Of a stretch of 64,000 bases of DNA, positions 63,922 through 64,000 are shown one piece after another. Position numbers and translations under genes: made by a program. The notes below the pieces were generated by a model. It did no database searches. It saw nothing but the letters and a program-made list of their open reading frames with translations, and had not been told where the DNA came from. This stretch comes from an uncultured Alphaproteobacteria bacterium. GTDB taxonomy: Bacteria > Pseudomonadota > Alphaproteobacteria > Caulobacterales > Parvularculaceae. The number at the start of each line of letters is the position of its first letter. The first letter of the stretch is position 1. The DNA is taken from the NCBI GenBank assembly GCA_902826095.1, contig CADEDN010000011.1, positions 28,535 to 92,534 of the forward strand, in the 5' to 3' direction.

Positions 63922-64000
63922 GGCTGCTCAGCGTCATCCCGCCCTGTCATCCCGGATGCGCTGCAGCGCGTCCTTCGAGACGCCGCCTGACGGCGGCTCC
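63922..64000. repeat. partial dispersed repeat at the window end
   Basis: After uvrA the sequence holds two GTCATCCC motifs (CATCCCGCC, CATCCCGGATGCG) and CGCTGCAGCG, GCCGCCTGACGGCGGC palindromes, typical of intergenic repeats in this class. It runs off the window. Confidence 0.5.

Overview
The window is core chromosome of a GC-rich alphaproteobacterium. The lineage is supported by 5-aminolevulinate synthase (C4-type heme synthesis), the DUF177-plsX-fabH-ihfA-MerR string, a MucR regulator, divergent ssb/uvrA with a GTTC-N7-GTTC LexA-type box between them, a full TTAA-N7-TTAA CtrA-type box, and a cluster of GANTC (CcrM) sites. No phage, plasmid, transposase or CRISPR signal was seen. Gene density is high, many genes overlap by ATGA/TTGA/GTGA junctions, and several genes appear to use GTG or TTG starts.

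Layout. 1-449: end of a ZIP metal transporter. 479-13120: a complete type II secretion locus, gspC-D-E-F-G-H-I-J-K-L-M-N plus a terminal lipoprotein on the minus strand, with the prepilin peptidase gene divergent from gspC. 13107-20644: a PaaG-like hydratase/isomerase, succinate-semialdehyde dehydrogenase, two lipoproteins, a small CtrA-box-linked gene, a methyltransferase-like gene, and an S9 peptidase homolog whose nucleophile Ser is Gly. 20645-29700: a repeat-bearing gap, then rplM-rpsI with a leader hairpin, ctaA, bamE, a cytochrome bc1 chaperone, DUF177-plsX-fabH-ihfA and MerR, ending at tRNA-Pro(GGG).

29873-35745 is the most distinctive region. A sigma-54 type -24/-12 promoter precedes a secreted Ser/Asn/Thr-rich repeat protein. 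Two tandem RNA hairpins follow, then a small exported protein, a periplasmic C39-like cysteine protease, and a second small exported protein. The two small proteins share a DPFxAExPMxExAxxxAxGG leader resembling the double-glycine leaders cut by C39 proteases. Convergent to this lie an outer-membrane barrel protein (coiled coil + LysM + barrel) and a sigma-54 activator with a GAFSGA loop. The arrangement parallels the Pseudomonas Fap functional-amyloid system (repeat fibre subunit, C39-like FapD, coiled-coil/barrel FapF), but the subunits are unlike Fap in sequence as far as I can judge. I propose a Fap-like fibre-secretion locus that is, to my knowledge, not described in alphaproteobacteria.

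36076-48491: thiL, nusB, nrdR, glyA, mucR, hemA, a MarR-type regulator, hemB, an amidohydrolase, two uncharacterised genes and aidB. 48492-58755: a hipBA toxin-antitoxin pair, two cyclophilins, a nucleotidyltransferase-fold gene placed between the cyclophilins and coaD, gyrA, sodC, a DUF2269 membrane protein and an epimerase-DoxX fusion. 58756-64000: dispersed palindromic repeats, a small lipoprotein, a 58-residue histone H1-like protein preceded by six GANTC sites in 99 bp, ssb, and uvrA, which carries an in-frame palindromic repeat element.
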